Source: DATMXT01 sp035560415 (GTDB lineage Bacteria; Bacillota; Clostridia; Oscillospirales; Feifaniaceae). Taken from it: DNA of 14,030 bases. Made by a program: the position numbers and the translations under genes. Below, piece after piece: positions 13,787 through 14,030 of this stretch. Where the stretch lies: assembly GCA_035560415.1 (NCBI GenBank), contig DATMZG010000032.1:1-14030 (forward strand), written 5' to 3'. The notes beneath the pieces were generated by a model. That model saw only the letters and a program-made list of their open reading frames with translations. It was not told where the DNA came from and ran no database searches. Position 1 is the stretch's first letter; every line of letters begins with the position of its first letter.

Positions 13787-13808
13787 GTTAATTAGTTAAC
13801 TAATTAAC
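13787..13808. promoter_or_regulatory. Perfect 22-bp palindrome, likely GntR operator
   Basis: The half-site GTTAATTAGTT is followed directly by its exact reverse complement. It lies just downstream of the predicted transcription start of the gntR-ABC operon, where a bound dimer would block transcription. The AT-rich sequence stands out from its GC-rich surroundings. Confidence 0.75.
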
Positions 13809-13817
13809 CGCATTACT

Positions 13818-13846
13818 AACATACTATAACCTGCGCGGTTTGTCAA
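13818..13846 (-). promoter_or_regulatory. sigma-A promoter of the gntR-ABC operon
   Basis: On the minus strand, TTGACA (13846-13841, perfect) and TATGTT (13823-13818, 4/6) are separated by 17 bases. The predicted start near 13811 puts the 22-bp palindrome at about +3 to +24. Confidence 0.7.
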
Positions 13847-13892
13847 GGGCTTTTTAAAAATATTTTCGCGCCTTGACCTTATTTTGGGCAAG

Positions 13893-13931
13893 CGCAAAAA
13901 GGGCCTGCCGCAACAGGGCGGCAGGTCCTTT
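13893..13931 (-). terminator. Intrinsic terminator of a gene beyond the right edge
   Basis: A 14-bp stem (13898-13911 with 13918-13931, one G-T pair, 6-base loop) is followed on the minus strand by a T-run. It would stop minus-strand transcription arriving from the right of the window and isolate the gntR promoter. Confidence 0.7.
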
Positions 13932-13973
13932 CAGCGTGTCGAAAAACCTGCGGGTTTTCCGCCAAGTGTTCGG

Positions 13974-14014
13974 TGCCCTTCCCGCGCGAAGTGAATTCGC
14001 GCTCGCGGGCGGCA
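13974..14014. repeat. Imperfect GC-rich hairpin near right edge
   Basis: GCGCGAA (13984-13990) and TTCGCGC (13996-14002) flank GTGAA, with outer CCC/GGG and TGCC/GGCA pairs interrupted by bulges. No T-run follows on either strand, so it is not a simple terminator. It may be a copy of a dispersed palindromic repeat, which cannot be confirmed from one copy. No coding region is seen in 13850-14030. Confidence 0.4.
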
Positions 14015-14030
14015 TCTAATTGGCCTGTCT

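Noticed and set aside
13942..13960. Hairpin AAAACC-TGCG-GGTTTT as a terminator
   Set aside because: The stem is short and AT-rich with no proper T-run after it; more likely part of the surrounding non-coding repeat-like sequence.

Overview
The window is GC-rich chromosomal DNA from an endospore-forming Firmicute, most likely a clostridial (Oscillospiraceae-like) lineage. The main evidence is a clear spore germination protease (gpr), strong AGGAGG-type ribosome binding sites, frequent GTG/TTG starts, sigma-A promoters with 17-bp spacers, and a clostridial-style gene repertoire (ATC hydrolase-like protein, YtrA-type GntR regulator with an ABC exporter). The exact taxon cannot be read from the sequence. 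There is no phage, insertion sequence, CRISPR array, rRNA or tRNA.

Left block (13-3320, all minus strand): a tocopherol cyclase-like protein, the tRNA-wobble deaminase tadA, ribosomal protein S20 (rpsT) with its own promoter inside the tail of tadA, then gpr behind the rpsT terminator, then a GNAT acetyltransferase with an excellent promoter. The middle-left block (3378-5019, plus strand) holds a HAD phosphatase, an L-2-amino-thiazoline-4-carboxylate (ATC) hydrolase-like protein with a textbook promoter containing a small inverted repeat, and a 114-aa conserved protein resembling DUF6054. A strong two-way terminator at 5038-5066 separates this block from the next.

Middle block (5080-9032, minus strand): an apparent four-gene operon read right to left. 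It encodes a 557-aa exported, C-terminally anchored protein with Ig-like repeats, a tiny signal-peptide/one-helix membrane protein, pyrroline-5-carboxylate reductase (proC) and an M20 amidohydrolase. Facing away from it across a 124-bp region with overlapping divergent promoters is a plus-strand ABC importer (ATPase, permease, lipoprotein binding protein; 9157-11742) of the NMT1/SsuABC type, ended by another two-way terminator.

Right block (11813-13759, minus strand): a GntR/YtrA-type regulator, an ABC ATPase and a six-helix membrane protein form a compact, overlapping operon. Its promoter is followed by a perfect 22-bp palindrome that is probably the autoregulatory operator. The last 200 bases hold a terminator for a gene beyond the window and a second imperfect hairpin that could be a dispersed repeat.

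The least explained parts are the exported-protein/proC/M20 operon, the tocopherol cyclase-like gene, and the ATC hydrolase-DUF pair. I see no clear evidence of a complete novel system; these are the best candidates for follow-up.
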